NCBI RefSeq assembly: GCF_900101435.1
Contig: NZ_FMZH01000011.1
Location: 119,833-183,832 of the forward strand
Reading direction: 5' to 3'
Length of the DNA stretch: 64,000 nucleotides
Source of the DNA: Pedobacter soli
GTDB taxonomy: Bacteria; Bacteroidota; Bacteroidia; Sphingobacteriales; Sphingobacteriaceae
Shown here: piece by piece, positions 7,600 to 15,849 of the stretch
How positions within the stretch are numbered: position 1 is the stretch's first letter
Layout: each line of letters starts with the position of its first letter
Position numbers and translations under genes: made by a program
The notes under the pieces: model-generated
What the model was told of the DNA's origin: nothing
The model's input: only the letters and a program-made list of their open reading frames with translations
Database searches by the model: none

Positions 7600-10383
7600 T
7601 TATAGTTTAATCGATAATTCGGCACCAAATGTTGGGCTGGTATTTGGATATTTATATGTACCAGCTGGGGTAACATAATAAGGCTGGTAATTAAATACAT
7701 TGTATACATTAAAAGCGAATTTGAAACGCTTCTTAATCTCCTTTGCAATGCTCATGTGGTAATTTGAGAATATACGAGGAAGATTTGCTTCGGCCTGTTG
7801 CTCTGGAGTTTTATATAAATGACCATAGGAAGTATTATTCTTATCGAAATTTGTAATGGCTATATATTGATTGGTGCTTGTGTAATAACCAAGCGGAATT
7901 CTTGAGCTTTCTGGGCTGATAACTTTATCTAATAATTGGAATTCTGCAATAAAAGAAACCACAAGGCTTAGCTTTGGGATATGGGTTAAACTGGTAATTC
8001 TTCCTGTGCTGAAATACGCTCTCGTATTTTTTGGTTCATAAACACCAATATATGCGTAGTTTGGATCATTAGGTACAGTGGTTGGGATTTCACTACTTAA
8101 TGAATTATAGAGCGAACGTGATTTAGTTTTAAAAAGCCCACCACTAATGTTAAATGAAGTTTTGATCTGTTTAATCTCCGGGGTGTTTAAAATCAGTTCA
8201 AAACCTTGATTATCAGATAAAAGATCATTTTTGAATACTGAATAATTAATGGCATATGCTTTTGTGCCTGTTTGATTAATTGTTGGTTTTGCACCACTAT
8301 TAATCGTTGCAGTATAGGTTGGTAGAAAAATGCTCTGTAAATTTTGAACGGTAGATATGCCACCCCGCGATTTTTTATTGAAAGCAGTTAAGGAAAGGTT
8401 AAATTTATCAATTTTTAATTGTGCAGATAATTCAATGCTTTCGCTCCTTGATGGTTTTAACCCTACACTAGTAGGTTCGTAACGCTCTACATAAACCAGA
8501 TAGGTGCTTTCATTTACCTTGCCATTATAGGCATTTAACAATGGCACTTCAAAAAACGTTGGCCCTGGAAAACGTTGTGCTAGGCCAGGCGATTTATACG
8601 ATAAACCATAAGCTACACCAAATCTAAGGTTTTTATTTACTTCGTAATTGATATTTGTTCTTGGTGATATTGAAGTATATCCATTTTGTATATCAGATCT
8701 TATTCCGGCACGGATATTTAAGGGTCTACCCATTACAGTTGCGGTAAAAAGATCTTCAATATAAAAACCAAGGTCTTTCTGAGCAAGTGCTAGCCTGAAG
8801 TCGTAATAGCGTTCTGAACTTTTTGTACCTAAAGAAGTACTTGCAATTCTTGTTGTACCCCTCGGCTCATTCGGATCAATGGTTTGGCCCAACCCTTTGT
8901 TTGCGCTATAGCTAAAGCTGGTACCAAAAGACAGGTTGTGTACCAAATTTCCTGTTGCAAACCCTCCCGTGAAATCCAAATTAGCTGATGCGGTAATCGG
9001 ACGGCCATCTATCAGCGATTTTGCAGTATAAACTCCTGAATCATAATATCCTTCATGTATTCCTGTGGTAGTTGCTGTACTATATAATACATACGCATCA
9101 TTTACTAACTCTTCTTTATAACTAACCTGATGTCCTTCCGCATATCTTAAATTTAGGCCCACATTTTTTAGGAAGCCGTTGTTGAAACGATAATTGCTTC
9201 TGTTTGCAATACTAAAATTCCAGCTGTCAAATTTGGTTCTCGTACTTTTTTCATCATCCGGATCGAATTTAATCCCATCTAGATTCCTGCCATAATCTAA
9301 ACTAAAAGTATTCTTTAGTTGTTTACTTTTTCCAAAAGAATTTGTCCACATGGTGTTGGTGGTTACCCTCCGGTAAGCTTTTAATTTATCGCGGTTATCT
9401 TGAAACGAATTAACGTAATTTACCCCAACATTTATTGATCCATATTTTGGACTGATTTCAAAACCCTTGGAGAAACTATATGAAGTGGCATTATCGCGCA
9501 ACTGCATGCGTACATAAGCAGGCGATTTACCGGCCTGGCGTTCAATAATGATCGCTCCATCTGTTAAATCGCCATATTTTACTGGTGCCACACCTGGAAT
9601 AACCTCAATACTTTCAATATTATCGGCAGGGATTTGACGTAAGTCTGTTCCGCCAAAGGTGTAATCTCCGGTGTAGCCTGTTCTGTCCTGCTCGCCAGTT
9701 CCTCTTATCCCGTATGATCCACTTTTTACAAATGATAAGCCTACTCCACCTGCTCTACCAGCATTAAAACTTTGCATGTTGGCATTATTGCTAATGGTGT
9801 TTCCATCCATAATAATGGCAATACCGAATGCATTATTGAGCTCGAATGCGCCTTTCCCATCAGTAGTAGGTGCATAGGCAGCCCTTAAATTAATATTTTG
9901 AACATTTTGTAGTGAAGGTGGCTGGATTTTCCTATTCGGAATCTGATTCAGCAAATCGTTTACGCTCAATGCCGGAGTTTGTTCAATCATATCTCTGGTA
10001 ATAATCAGCGAGGAGTTGGTTGAACCCGAATAATTCCGCTTGGCGTTGATCTCGATATTCTCCAGACTTAGATCTAAAACCTTTAACTGAATATTTCCAA
10101 GATTAGTTTCTCCGGCTTTAACAGTTACGGGGACGCTTAACTTCTGGTAGCCGATGTAAGAAAACTCGAGGGTTAAAACGTTGTTCGTTTCCGAACCGTT
10201 AACCCTGAACATGCCATACTTATCGGTAATGGCATATTGGTTGGTTTCTACAATTTTAATGTTAACAAGCTCCAATGGCTTATTTTGCGGGTCGACCACT
10301 TTTCCGGTAACCACGTTCTTGATTTGCGCCAGCGCAGTGTAACAAATAAAGAAGAATAATAGGGATGTGTAAAGTTTTTTCAA
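7600..10383 (-). CDS. TonB-dependent receptor with N-terminal carboxypeptidase-regulatory domain
   Basis: 927 residues. Signal peptide 1-20 (ends TALAQ), then a carboxypeptidase-regulatory-like domain (about 25-110: VTGKVVDPQNKPLELVNIKI, TDKYGMFRV). A plug domain follows (about 115-290: LSVNDLLNQIPNRKI, IESIEVIPGVAPVKYGDLTDGAI) and then a 22-strand-type barrel ending in GAELSIKL. Such receptors take up large or scarce ligands across the outer membrane using TonB energy. It leads an operon with DUF4876, DUF6850 and a di-heme peroxidase, not a SusD gene, so it is not a typical glycan system. The ligand cannot be read from sequence; iron, haem or a peptide are reasonable guesses. Confidence 0.93.
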   Translation of the reverse strand: MKKLYTSLLFFFICYTALAQIKNVVTGKVVDPQNKPLELVNIKIVETNQYAITDKYGMFRVNGSETNNVLTLEFSYIGYQKLSVPVTVKAGETNLGNIQLKVLDLSLENIEINAKRNYSGSTNSSLIITRDMIEQTPALSVNDLLNQIPNRKIQPPSLQNVQNINLRAAYAPTTDGKGAFELNNAFGIAIIMDGNTISNNANMQSFNAGRAGGVGLSFVKSGSYGIRGTGEQDRTGYTGDYTFGGTDLRQIPADNIESIEVIPGVAPVKYGDLTDGAIIIERQAGKSPAYVRMQLRDNATSYSFSKGFEISPKYGSINVGVNYVNSFQDNRDKLKAYRRVTTNTMWTNSFGKSKQLKNTFSLDYGRNLDGIKFDPDDEKSTRTKFDSWNFSIANRSNYRFNNGFLKNVGLNLRYAEGHQVSYKEELVNDAYVLYSTATTTGIHEGYYDSGVYTAKSLIDGRPITASANLDFTGGFATGNLVHNLSFGTSFSYSANKGLGQTIDPNEPRGTTRIASTSLGTKSSERYYDFRLALAQKDLGFYIEDLFTATVMGRPLNIRAGIRSDIQNGYTSISPRTNINYEVNKNLRFGVAYGLSYKSPGLAQRFPGPTFFEVPLLNAYNGKVNESTYLVYVERYEPTSVGLKPSRSESIELSAQLKIDKFNLSLTAFNKKSRGGISTVQNLQSIFLPTYTATINSGAKPTINQTGTKAYAINYSVFKNDLLSDNQGFELILNTPEIKQIKTSFNISGGLFKTKSRSLYNSLSSEIPTTVPNDPNYAYIGVYEPKNTRAYFSTGRITSLTHIPKLSLVVSFIAEFQLLDKVISPESSRIPLGYYTSTNQYIAITNFDKNNTSYGHLYKTPEQQAEANLPRIFSNYHMSIAKEIKKRFKFAFNVYNVFNYQPYYVTPAGTYKYPNTSPTFGAELSIKL

Positions 10384-10408
10384 TTTAGACTAAATCTTAA
10401 TAACGTTG

Positions 10409-10440
10409 CAAAGGTGTGAATTCTACACTAACTATGCAAA
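10409..10440 (-). promoter_or_regulatory. Candidate promoter of the TonB/DUF4876/DUF6850/peroxidase operon
   Basis: Read on the minus strand: TTTG (complement of 10437-10440), 20 bases, then CACCTTTG (complement of 10409-10416), close to the Bacteroidota TTG-N19-TAnnTTTG pattern with C for the first T. It lies 26 bp upstream of the receptor start. Confidence 0.5.
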
Positions 10441-10444
10441 TTAT

Positions 10445-10459
10445 TTAGAAAGATTCTAA
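10445..10459. promoter_or_regulatory. 15-bp palindrome upstream of the TonB operon promoter, possible operator
   Basis: TTAGAA-AGA-TTCTAA, perfect six-base arms with a three-base centre. It lies directly upstream of the candidate -33 element of the receptor promoter, where a regulator could bind. It is AT-rich, so chance is possible. Confidence 0.4.
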
Positions 10460-10568
10460 TTAATAATACGAATTGTAGGGAAATAAAGGATCTTTAAGCT
10501 GTCTGTCAGCCTAAACTCATCATAATAAAAGAAAGCATTTTTGTTTAGGTTCTGATGATTTAAAAAGA

Positions 10569-10576
10569 TAACTTTG
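10569..10576 (+). promoter_or_regulatory. Candidate -7 element of the PurF-like gene
   Basis: TAACTTTG, matching TAnnTTTG, 18 bp before the ATG at 10595. A TTG at 10541-10543 is 25 bp further up, longer than the usual 19-21, so the -33 assignment is weak. Confidence 0.45.
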
Positions 10577-10594
10577 CCGCTTCAAACCCACACA

Positions 10595-12496
10595 ATGAGT
10601 GATCAGATAAAACACGAATGCGGAATCGCTTTCATTCGCCTGTTAAAACCACTTTCTTACTACCAGCAAAAGTACGGTACAGCACTTTACGGCCTTAACA
10701 AATTATACCTTTTAATGGAAAAACAGCATAACCGGGGCCAGGATGGCGCAGGTATTGCTACCATTAAGCTGGATATGAAACCTGGAAGCAGGTACATTAG
10801 CCGATACCGGAGCATGGCCTCTAATGCGGTAGCGGATATTTTCGAATATGTGCAGAACAAATTTGTCGATATCCAGGAAAACACGCCTGAATTAATGCAG
10901 GATACAGAATGGCTCAAAAACAACGTAAGCTTTATTGGCGAGGTGTTATTGGGTCATTTGCGTTATGGTACACATGGTAAAAACAGTATTGAAAATTGCC
11001 ACCCCTTTTTAAGGCAAAACAACTGGATGACCCGTAACCTGGTAATTGCCGGTAACTTTAACATGACTAATGTTGACGAGTTATTGGAACAATTATACGA
11101 ATTGGGACAACATCCGAAAGAAAAGGCAGATACGGTTACAGTACTGGAAAAAATCGGTCACTTTTTAGATGACGAGAACCAGGAGCTTTTCGATCAGTAC
11201 AAAAAAGAAGGACATGACAATGTTGCGATTACGCAAAAAATTGCCGAACACTTAGACATTGCCAACATCCTTCGCCGCTCGGCTAAAACCTGGGATGGTG
11301 GTTACTCGATTTGTGGTATGGTTGGTAATGGCGATTCGTTCATCATGCGCGATCCTGCAGGTATCCGCCCGGCATATTACTATTACGATGATGAAATTGT
11401 GGTTGCAGCTTCTGAGCGTCCTGCATTACAAACTGCATTCAACATTCAGTTCAAAGATGTTAAAGAGATTGATCCAGGTCATGCTTTAATTATCAAGAAA
11501 AACGGCGAGGTAAGCATGGAGCAGTTCCGCGAGCCTACCGAAAGATTATCTTGCTCATTTGAGCGCATTTATTTCTCGAAAGGAAGTGATGTTGAAATTT
11601 ACCGCGAACGTAAACAGCTAGGTCGTTTATTGAGCGATAAAATTTTGAAAGCCGTTAACTACGATTTAAAAAACACGGTATTTTCTTTCATCCCGAATAC
11701 TGCCGAAGTGGCCTTTTTCGGTATGGTTGATGGCGTACAGCGTTATGTACGTAACCTTCAGAAAGAAACACTTTTACATAAAAAGGAGCAGCTAAACGAC
11801 GAGCAGTTAGACGAGTTGTTATCGCTGGCGCCAAGGGTAGAAAAATTGGCGGTTAAAGATGTGAAGCTACGTACTTTTATTACGCAGGATGCGGATAGAA
11901 GCGAAATGGTAGCTCACGTGTACGATACTACTTATGGTATTATCAACAACCACCAGGATACTTTGGTAGCTTTAGACGATTCGATTGTTCGGGGTACTAC
12001 ACTTAAGCAAAGTATCATTAAAATTGTAGATCGTTTACATCCTAAGAAAATTATCATTGTTTCTTCGGCACCTCAAATCCGTTACCCTGATTGTTATGGT
12101 ATAGATATGAGCCGTATGGGACAGTTTGTAGCTTTTGATGCAGCGATACAATTGCTTACCGAGCGCGGTATGTGGCAGGTAATTGAAGATGTTTACACCA
12201 AATGTAAAGCTTCGTTATTATTGCCTAAAGAGGAGATTGTAAACCATGTTAAAGATATTTACAAGCCTTTTACACCAGAAGAAATTTCGGCCAAAATTGC
12301 GCAGATTATTACCCCAAAAGGTACTGTTGCTGAGGTTGAAGTAATTTACCAAAGTTTGGAGAACCTGCACGAAGCTTGTCCGAAAAACAAAGGTGACTGG
12401 TATTTCTCTGGAAATTACCCTACCCCGGGTGGTAACAAAGTGGTTAACAAAGCTTTTGTTAACTGGAAAGAAGGAAATAACCAAAGGGCTTACTAG
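10595..12496 (+). CDS. Amidophosphoribosyltransferase-like protein (long PurF paralogue)
   Basis: 633 residues from ATG 10595; a TTG seven codons earlier overlaps the -7 element and is rejected. The N-terminal class II glutamine amidotransferase domain begins HECGIAF, with Cys9 as the likely nucleophile after removal of an eight-residue propeptide, as in PurF. EKQHNRGQDGAGIA and HLRYGTHGKN are typical glutaminase blocks. The C-terminal phosphoribosyltransferase domain carries LDDSIVRGTT, the PRPP-binding loop. PurF is usually about 470-510 residues; this protein is about 130 longer, with extra segments near residues 70-110 and 360-430. Bacteroidota often carry such a long form beside a normal PurF, so the exact reaction may differ from the first step of purine synthesis. 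Confidence 0.85.
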   Translation: MSDQIKHECGIAFIRLLKPLSYYQQKYGTALYGLNKLYLLMEKQHNRGQDGAGIATIKLDMKPGSRYISRYRSMASNAVADIFEYVQNKFVDIQENTPELMQDTEWLKNNVSFIGEVLLGHLRYGTHGKNSIENCHPFLRQNNWMTRNLVIAGNFNMTNVDELLEQLYELGQHPKEKADTVTVLEKIGHFLDDENQELFDQYKKEGHDNVAITQKIAEHLDIANILRRSAKTWDGGYSICGMVGNGDSFIMRDPAGIRPAYYYYDDEIVVAASERPALQTAFNIQFKDVKEIDPGHALIIKKNGEVSMEQFREPTERLSCSFERIYFSKGSDVEIYRERKQLGRLLSDKILKAVNYDLKNTVFSFIPNTAEVAFFGMVDGVQRYVRNLQKETLLHKKEQLNDEQLDELLSLAPRVEKLAVKDVKLRTFITQDADRSEMVAHVYDTTYGIINNHQDTLVALDDSIVRGTTLKQSIIKIVDRLHPKKIIIVSSAPQIRYPDCYGIDMSRMGQFVAFDAAIQLLTERGMWQVIEDVYTKCKASLLLPKEEIVNHVKDIYKPFTPEEISAKIAQIITPKGTVAEVEVIYQSLENLHEACPKNKGDWYFSGNYPTPGGNKVVNKAFVNWKEGNNQRAY

Positions 12497-12530
12497 GCCC
12501 CTAAATCCCCTAAAGGGGACTTGAATAACG

Positions 12531-12566
12531 AATAGCTCATATCGCAGATATGGGCTATTTTTTTTG
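12531..12566 (+). terminator. Intrinsic terminator of the PurF-like gene
   Basis: Arms AATAGC-T-CATAT and ATATG-G-GCTATT around CGCAG, followed by at least eight T. It lies 35 bp after the stop codon. Just before it, CCCCTAAAGGGG (12508-12520) is a second small palindrome. Confidence 0.85.
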
Positions 12567-12750
12567 TTTTTTACCACAGAGAACATGAAGCTTGCACAGA
12601 GAAATAGAGAGTAGTATTCCACTCGAAACGACGATCCTGTAGGCGATTTTTACCACTAAGGCACAAGGGTACAAAGCAGATTTCCAACATTTGCTCCGGT
12701 GATATTCCGTTAATGTATTACCTTTTCGTACCTAAACCTGACATTCGCGG
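12567..12750. other. Non-coding part of the gap before the LysE gene
   Basis: Low-complexity text of the type ACCACTAAGGCACAAGGG (12650-12675), which recurs in degenerate form near 12850-12880. No gene, promoter or RNA is recognised. Confidence 0.5.
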
Positions 12751-12840
12751 AAAGCCCGGAGGCCGGTTTTTCACCGGGCGAGGACTTGCAGCATTGGCAG
12801 GACTAACGTTTAACAGCAGCACAGGCATTGCTTTTCAAAA
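12751..12840 (+). repeat. Dispersed element of about 100 bp, copy A
   Basis: Begins AAAGCCCGGAGGCCGG and ends GGCATTGCTTTTCAAAA, with GAGGACTTGCAGCATTGGCA in the middle. Related copies in the opposite orientation lie at 27933-28027 and about 63174-63300. It sits between the convergent PurF-like and LysE genes. GC content is higher than in the flanking gap. Paired segments (CCCGG/CCGGG, GGCCGG/CACCGG) suggest a folded RNA or a remnant of a mobile repeat. Confidence 0.7.
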
Positions 12841-12913
12841 AAAAATACACAACTAAAACACAAGGGCACCAAATGGCATTTAATACGCGGAGGCTAATAA
12901 ATTGTGGTAAATT

Positions 12914-13540
12914 TTATGCGTAAAACTTAAGGTAGGTTTTAATAATGAGCCAGAAAGCGAAAAAGATGATTACCACACCAGCAATTTTATTCAGCTTTTT
13001 AAGGGCATCTTCCTTTATTTTATAACGGAGTTTACTGGAGTAAAAACTCTTGGCGCCATCGATACTGAGTTGGGTGGCCATGGCAATGAAAAAGCAAACC
13101 AGCTTTTCGTTAAGCATGTTGTTAAGCTTAACCGATATAATACCGCTCACAATAATCCAGAACATGAGGGTAGAAGGGGTGAGGATGCACATTAAAAAAC
13201 CTTTGAGCACATAACCCCGTTTGCTTACTTTTTGAAGGGTGGTACTATCGTAATGCACAGTGATTTTAGAAACCAGGTAATATATGCCGACAGCAAGCAG
13301 AAACACCCCACCAATACTCCCTACATATTTATCGAATTCGGCTTTATAATCGAAAAACTGACTGCCGAAAAGTACTAAGCCAATGAGGATAACATCACTG
13401 ATAATCACCCCAACTGCTAAAGAAAAACCTGCTTTGAAGCCCCTTTCTATGCTGGTTTTAATCATTGCGAAAAATACCGGCCCTGTTAAAAACGACGAAA
13501 TAATCCCTGCTCCTATACCTAGTAATATGGCTTCAAACAT
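12914..13540 (-). CDS. LysE/RhtB-family amino acid exporter
   Basis: 208 residues with about six hydrophobic segments. The start MFEAILLGIGAGIISSFLTG followed by PVFFAMIKTSIERGFKAGF is the signature N-terminal half of LysE/RhtB proteins, and LKGFLMCILTPSTLMFWIIV matches the second half (usually NP near this position, here TP). Family members export amino acids or related small molecules from the cytoplasm. It stands alone, facing the PurF-like gene and divergent from the sugar transporter. The substrate is not predictable. Confidence 0.88.
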   Translation of the reverse strand: MFEAILLGIGAGIISSFLTGPVFFAMIKTSIERGFKAGFSLAVGVIISDVILIGLVLFGSQFFDYKAEFDKYVGSIGGVFLLAVGIYYLVSKITVHYDSTTLQKVSKRGYVLKGFLMCILTPSTLMFWIIVSGIISVKLNNMLNEKLVCFFIAMATQLSIDGAKSFYSSKLRYKIKEDALKKLNKIAGVVIIFFAFWLIIKTYLKFYA

Positions 13541-13683
13541 GCATTGTGTTGTTTAGAATATGCGAATATGCAATTTTATACCTAAACATATAACATTTAT
13601 TTTTGTTGCACAGGTTGCATAAAAAATACTGGTTATTAATTTTTTTTATTTATGTTTAGACCCACTAAAACTAAATTTATAAT

Positions 13684-15120
13684 ATGAATTCAGAACAAAC
13701 ACAAACCAAGTGGGGGCAGTTTATCCCGCTGGTCACTGTATTCTTCTTTTGGGGCTTTGTAGCCGCCAGTAACGACATTCTCATCCCGGTATTTAAAAAG
13801 GCTTTTGATTTATCGCAAGCCGAAAGTCAGTTAGTTTCTTTGGCATTTTACATTGCATATACGGTGGGTGCAGTAATCTACAATGTAATCTCCGTTATTA
13901 TGGGACAAGATATTGTAAATAAACTGGGCTATAAAAATTCATTGTCACTCGGTTTGGTTATCTCTGCAGCAGGTACCTTACTTTTTTACCCGGCTGCTAA
14001 TCTTCACTCTTTCCCATTAATGCTTTCGGGCTTGTTTATTGTAGCTTTGGGTTTCTCTTTACAGCAAACTGTTGCCAATCCGCTGGCCATTGCTTTGGGG
14101 CCAATTAAAACAGGTTCACAACGTTTAACATTAGCTGGCGGTATTAATAACTTTGGTACTACCATTGGACCGCTTATTGTAAGTTTTGCCATTTTTGGTT
14201 CGGCTGCAAATGCAAACACCAACATTAGTGTAGAAAGTGTTAAAATTCCTTATTTGATTTTGGGAGTAGCTTTTATTGCAGTGGCGATTTTCTTAAAAAT
14301 GTCATCGTTGCCTGATCGACCTGCTTTAGTGGAAGCCTCGGCAGAAGATACTAAATCGATTAAGGGGTCAGCATTGAACTATCCACAACTTGTTTTGGGT
14401 ATGATTGCCATCTTCGTTTATGTAGGTGTTGAGGTTTCGACGGCGAGTAACTTGCCAGCCTACATGGAGAAAGATTTAGGTTTCGAAATTAAAGATATTG
14501 CACCCTATATTTCGTTATACTGGGCCAGCATGATGATTGGTCGTTGGACCGGTGCTGTTGAAGCTTTTACCGATAATGTGAGCACGCAAAAAGTATTGCG
14601 TTTTATTGCACCTTATTTAGCCTTTGGTATTTTCCTGGTAGTAAACGCAATTGCAAAACATGATTTAGCTCCTTTTTACGTTTATGCAGCTATTATTCTG
14701 GTATTAATTGTAGCAGATATGGCCAGTAAAGGTAACCCGGCCCGGATGTTATTGATTTTCTCGGGTATCGGTATTACTGCTTTATTAATCGGTATGTTTA
14801 CTACAGGTATGACGAGTGTTTATGCCATTACAAGCGTTGGTTTGTTCTGCAGTACGTTATGGCCATGTATTTTTACTTTAGCTGTTAGTGGCTTAGGTAA
14901 ACATACCAGTCAGGGTAGTAGCTTCTTAATCATGATGATTATGGGCGGTGGTATCATCAGCTGGTTGCAAGGTTATGTTTCTGAGTTTACAGGTATTCAG
15001 TATAGCTATATTGTAGGAATTATCTGCTTTGCTTACCTGGCATTTTATGCCTGGAGAGTAGCAGCGATATTAAGATCACAAGGAATTAACTTCGATCAGA
15101 AAATTTCTGGCGGACATTAA
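13684..15120 (+). CDS. Sugar MFS transporter (FucP/GluP type)
   Basis: 478 residues with about twelve membrane segments. VTVFFFWGFVAASNDILIPVFKKAF, LGFSLQQTVANPLAIALGP and GGINNFGTTIGPLI are the hallmark blocks of the FHS sugar:proton symporter family that includes FucP and GluP (the Asn in the first segment and the QQ..NP motif are diagnostic). It imports a monosaccharide using the proton or sodium gradient; which sugar cannot be told. The loop between segments 6 and 7 is longer than in FucP. A strong terminator follows directly, so it is monocistronic. Confidence 0.9.
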   Translation: MNSEQTQTKWGQFIPLVTVFFFWGFVAASNDILIPVFKKAFDLSQAESQLVSLAFYIAYTVGAVIYNVISVIMGQDIVNKLGYKNSLSLGLVISAAGTLLFYPAANLHSFPLMLSGLFIVALGFSLQQTVANPLAIALGPIKTGSQRLTLAGGINNFGTTIGPLIVSFAIFGSAANANTNISVESVKIPYLILGVAFIAVAIFLKMSSLPDRPALVEASAEDTKSIKGSALNYPQLVLGMIAIFVYVGVEVSTASNLPAYMEKDLGFEIKDIAPYISLYWASMMIGRWTGAVEAFTDNVSTQKVLRFIAPYLAFGIFLVVNAIAKHDLAPFYVYAAIILVLIVADMASKGNPARMLLIFSGIGITALLIGMFTTGMTSVYAITSVGLFCSTLWPCIFTLAVSGLGKHTSQGSSFLIMMIMGGGIISWLQGYVSEFTGIQYSYIVGIICFAYLAFYAWRVAAILRSQGINFDQKISGGH

Positions 15121-15141
15121 TTTTTAATCAACTAATTTAGC

Positions 15142-15174
15142 AGCCACAAAGATGCATTTCTTTGTGGCTTTTTT
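15142..15174 (+). terminator. Intrinsic terminator of the sugar transporter
   Basis: Perfect 11-bp arms AGCCACAAAGA (15142-15152) and TCTTTGTGGCT (15159-15169), then six T. An ATG at 15152 that is in frame with the next gene straddles the left arm and the loop, which argues against it as a start. Confidence 0.92.
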
Positions 15175-15184
15175 ATTTCAACAA

Positions 15185-15643
15185 ATGACAGATAAACCGA
15201 GTTTCGATTCTATTTTTATGAACCTGGCCACCGATTTGGCCGCCCGCTCACATTGTGTGCGTGCGCATGTAGGTGCAGTTTTAACAAAAGATACACGCAT
15301 TATTTCTATCGGTTACAACGGGCCGCCGGCAGGCACCCATAATTGTGATGAGGAATGGCCGGAGCATGGTTGTGCCCGCGACAGTAAAGGAAGCTGTTCT
15401 CTGGCTCTGCATGCCGAAGAAAATGCAATCCTTTACGCCTCTAAAAACGGAGCGAAGATTGAAGGTTGTACGCTGTATACTACTTTATCGCCTTGCATTG
15501 CCTGCGCGCGGCTTATTTTATCATCAGGTATCAAACTGGTTTATTATTCTAAATCTTATGCAACCTACAAAGGCTTACCAAGTGATGAAGGTGTTGACTT
15601 TTTGAGAAAGTTTGGTGTGGAAGTGATTTTGCTGGAATCGTAG
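15185..15643 (+). CDS. Deoxycytidylate deaminase-like zinc enzyme
   Basis: 152 residues from ATG 15185. Zinc and catalytic residues are visible in LHAEENAI (His76, Glu78) and SPCIACARL (Cys104, Cys107), the H-A-E and P-C-x-x-C motifs of the cytidine/dCMP deaminase family. GYNGPPAG and the insert THNCDEEWPEHGCARDS, with several Cys and His, match dCMP deaminases, which often bind an extra zinc. It probably converts dCMP to dUMP for dTTP synthesis. Start chosen because the earlier ATG lies in the terminator of the transporter. A ComE operon protein 2-like role is the alternative. Confidence 0.85.
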   Translation: MTDKPSFDSIFMNLATDLAARSHCVRAHVGAVLTKDTRIISIGYNGPPAGTHNCDEEWPEHGCARDSKGSCSLALHAEENAILYASKNGAKIEGCTLYTTLSPCIACARLILSSGIKLVYYSKSYATYKGLPSDEGVDFLRKFGVEVILLES

Positions 15644-15679
15644 GTGTTCATTAGTTCATTTGCCATTGGTAACTGCAAG

Positions 15680-15838
15680 TTGTATACAGGTTAACCGGTT
15701 AATTGTTTAAACCGGTTAATTGAGGAAACTAATTAGCAATTTATCTGTCCATTTTTAACTTCGGACTTCGGACTACCGACTCCTGACTTTTCTCGTAAAA
15801 ATCTCAAATCTACCGTCTCAAATCTCATATCTAATTGG
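15680..15838. repeat. Short interspersed repeats before guaA
   Basis: Contains a GGTTAACCGGTTAATTG...ACCGGTTAATTG block related to the 102-bp repeats near 3 kb. It is followed by CGGACTTCGGACTACCGACTCC and by ATCTCAAATCT/GTCTCAAATCT runs, which reappear near 27876-27920. No coding potential seen. Confidence 0.6.
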
Positions 15839-15846
15839 TACCTTTG
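15839..15846 (+). promoter_or_regulatory. Candidate -7 element abutting the guaA start
   Basis: TACCTTTG, exact TAnnTTTG, ends 3 bp before the guaA ATG, so the transcript would begin at or next to the start codon. No clear TTG is found 19 bp upstream. Confidence 0.55.
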
Positions 15847-15849
15847 CGG

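Noticed and set aside
15152..15184. Upstream ATG of the deaminase gene
   Set aside because: The ATG lies across the left arm and loop of the transporter terminator hairpin; the Met at 15185 starts the conserved part.
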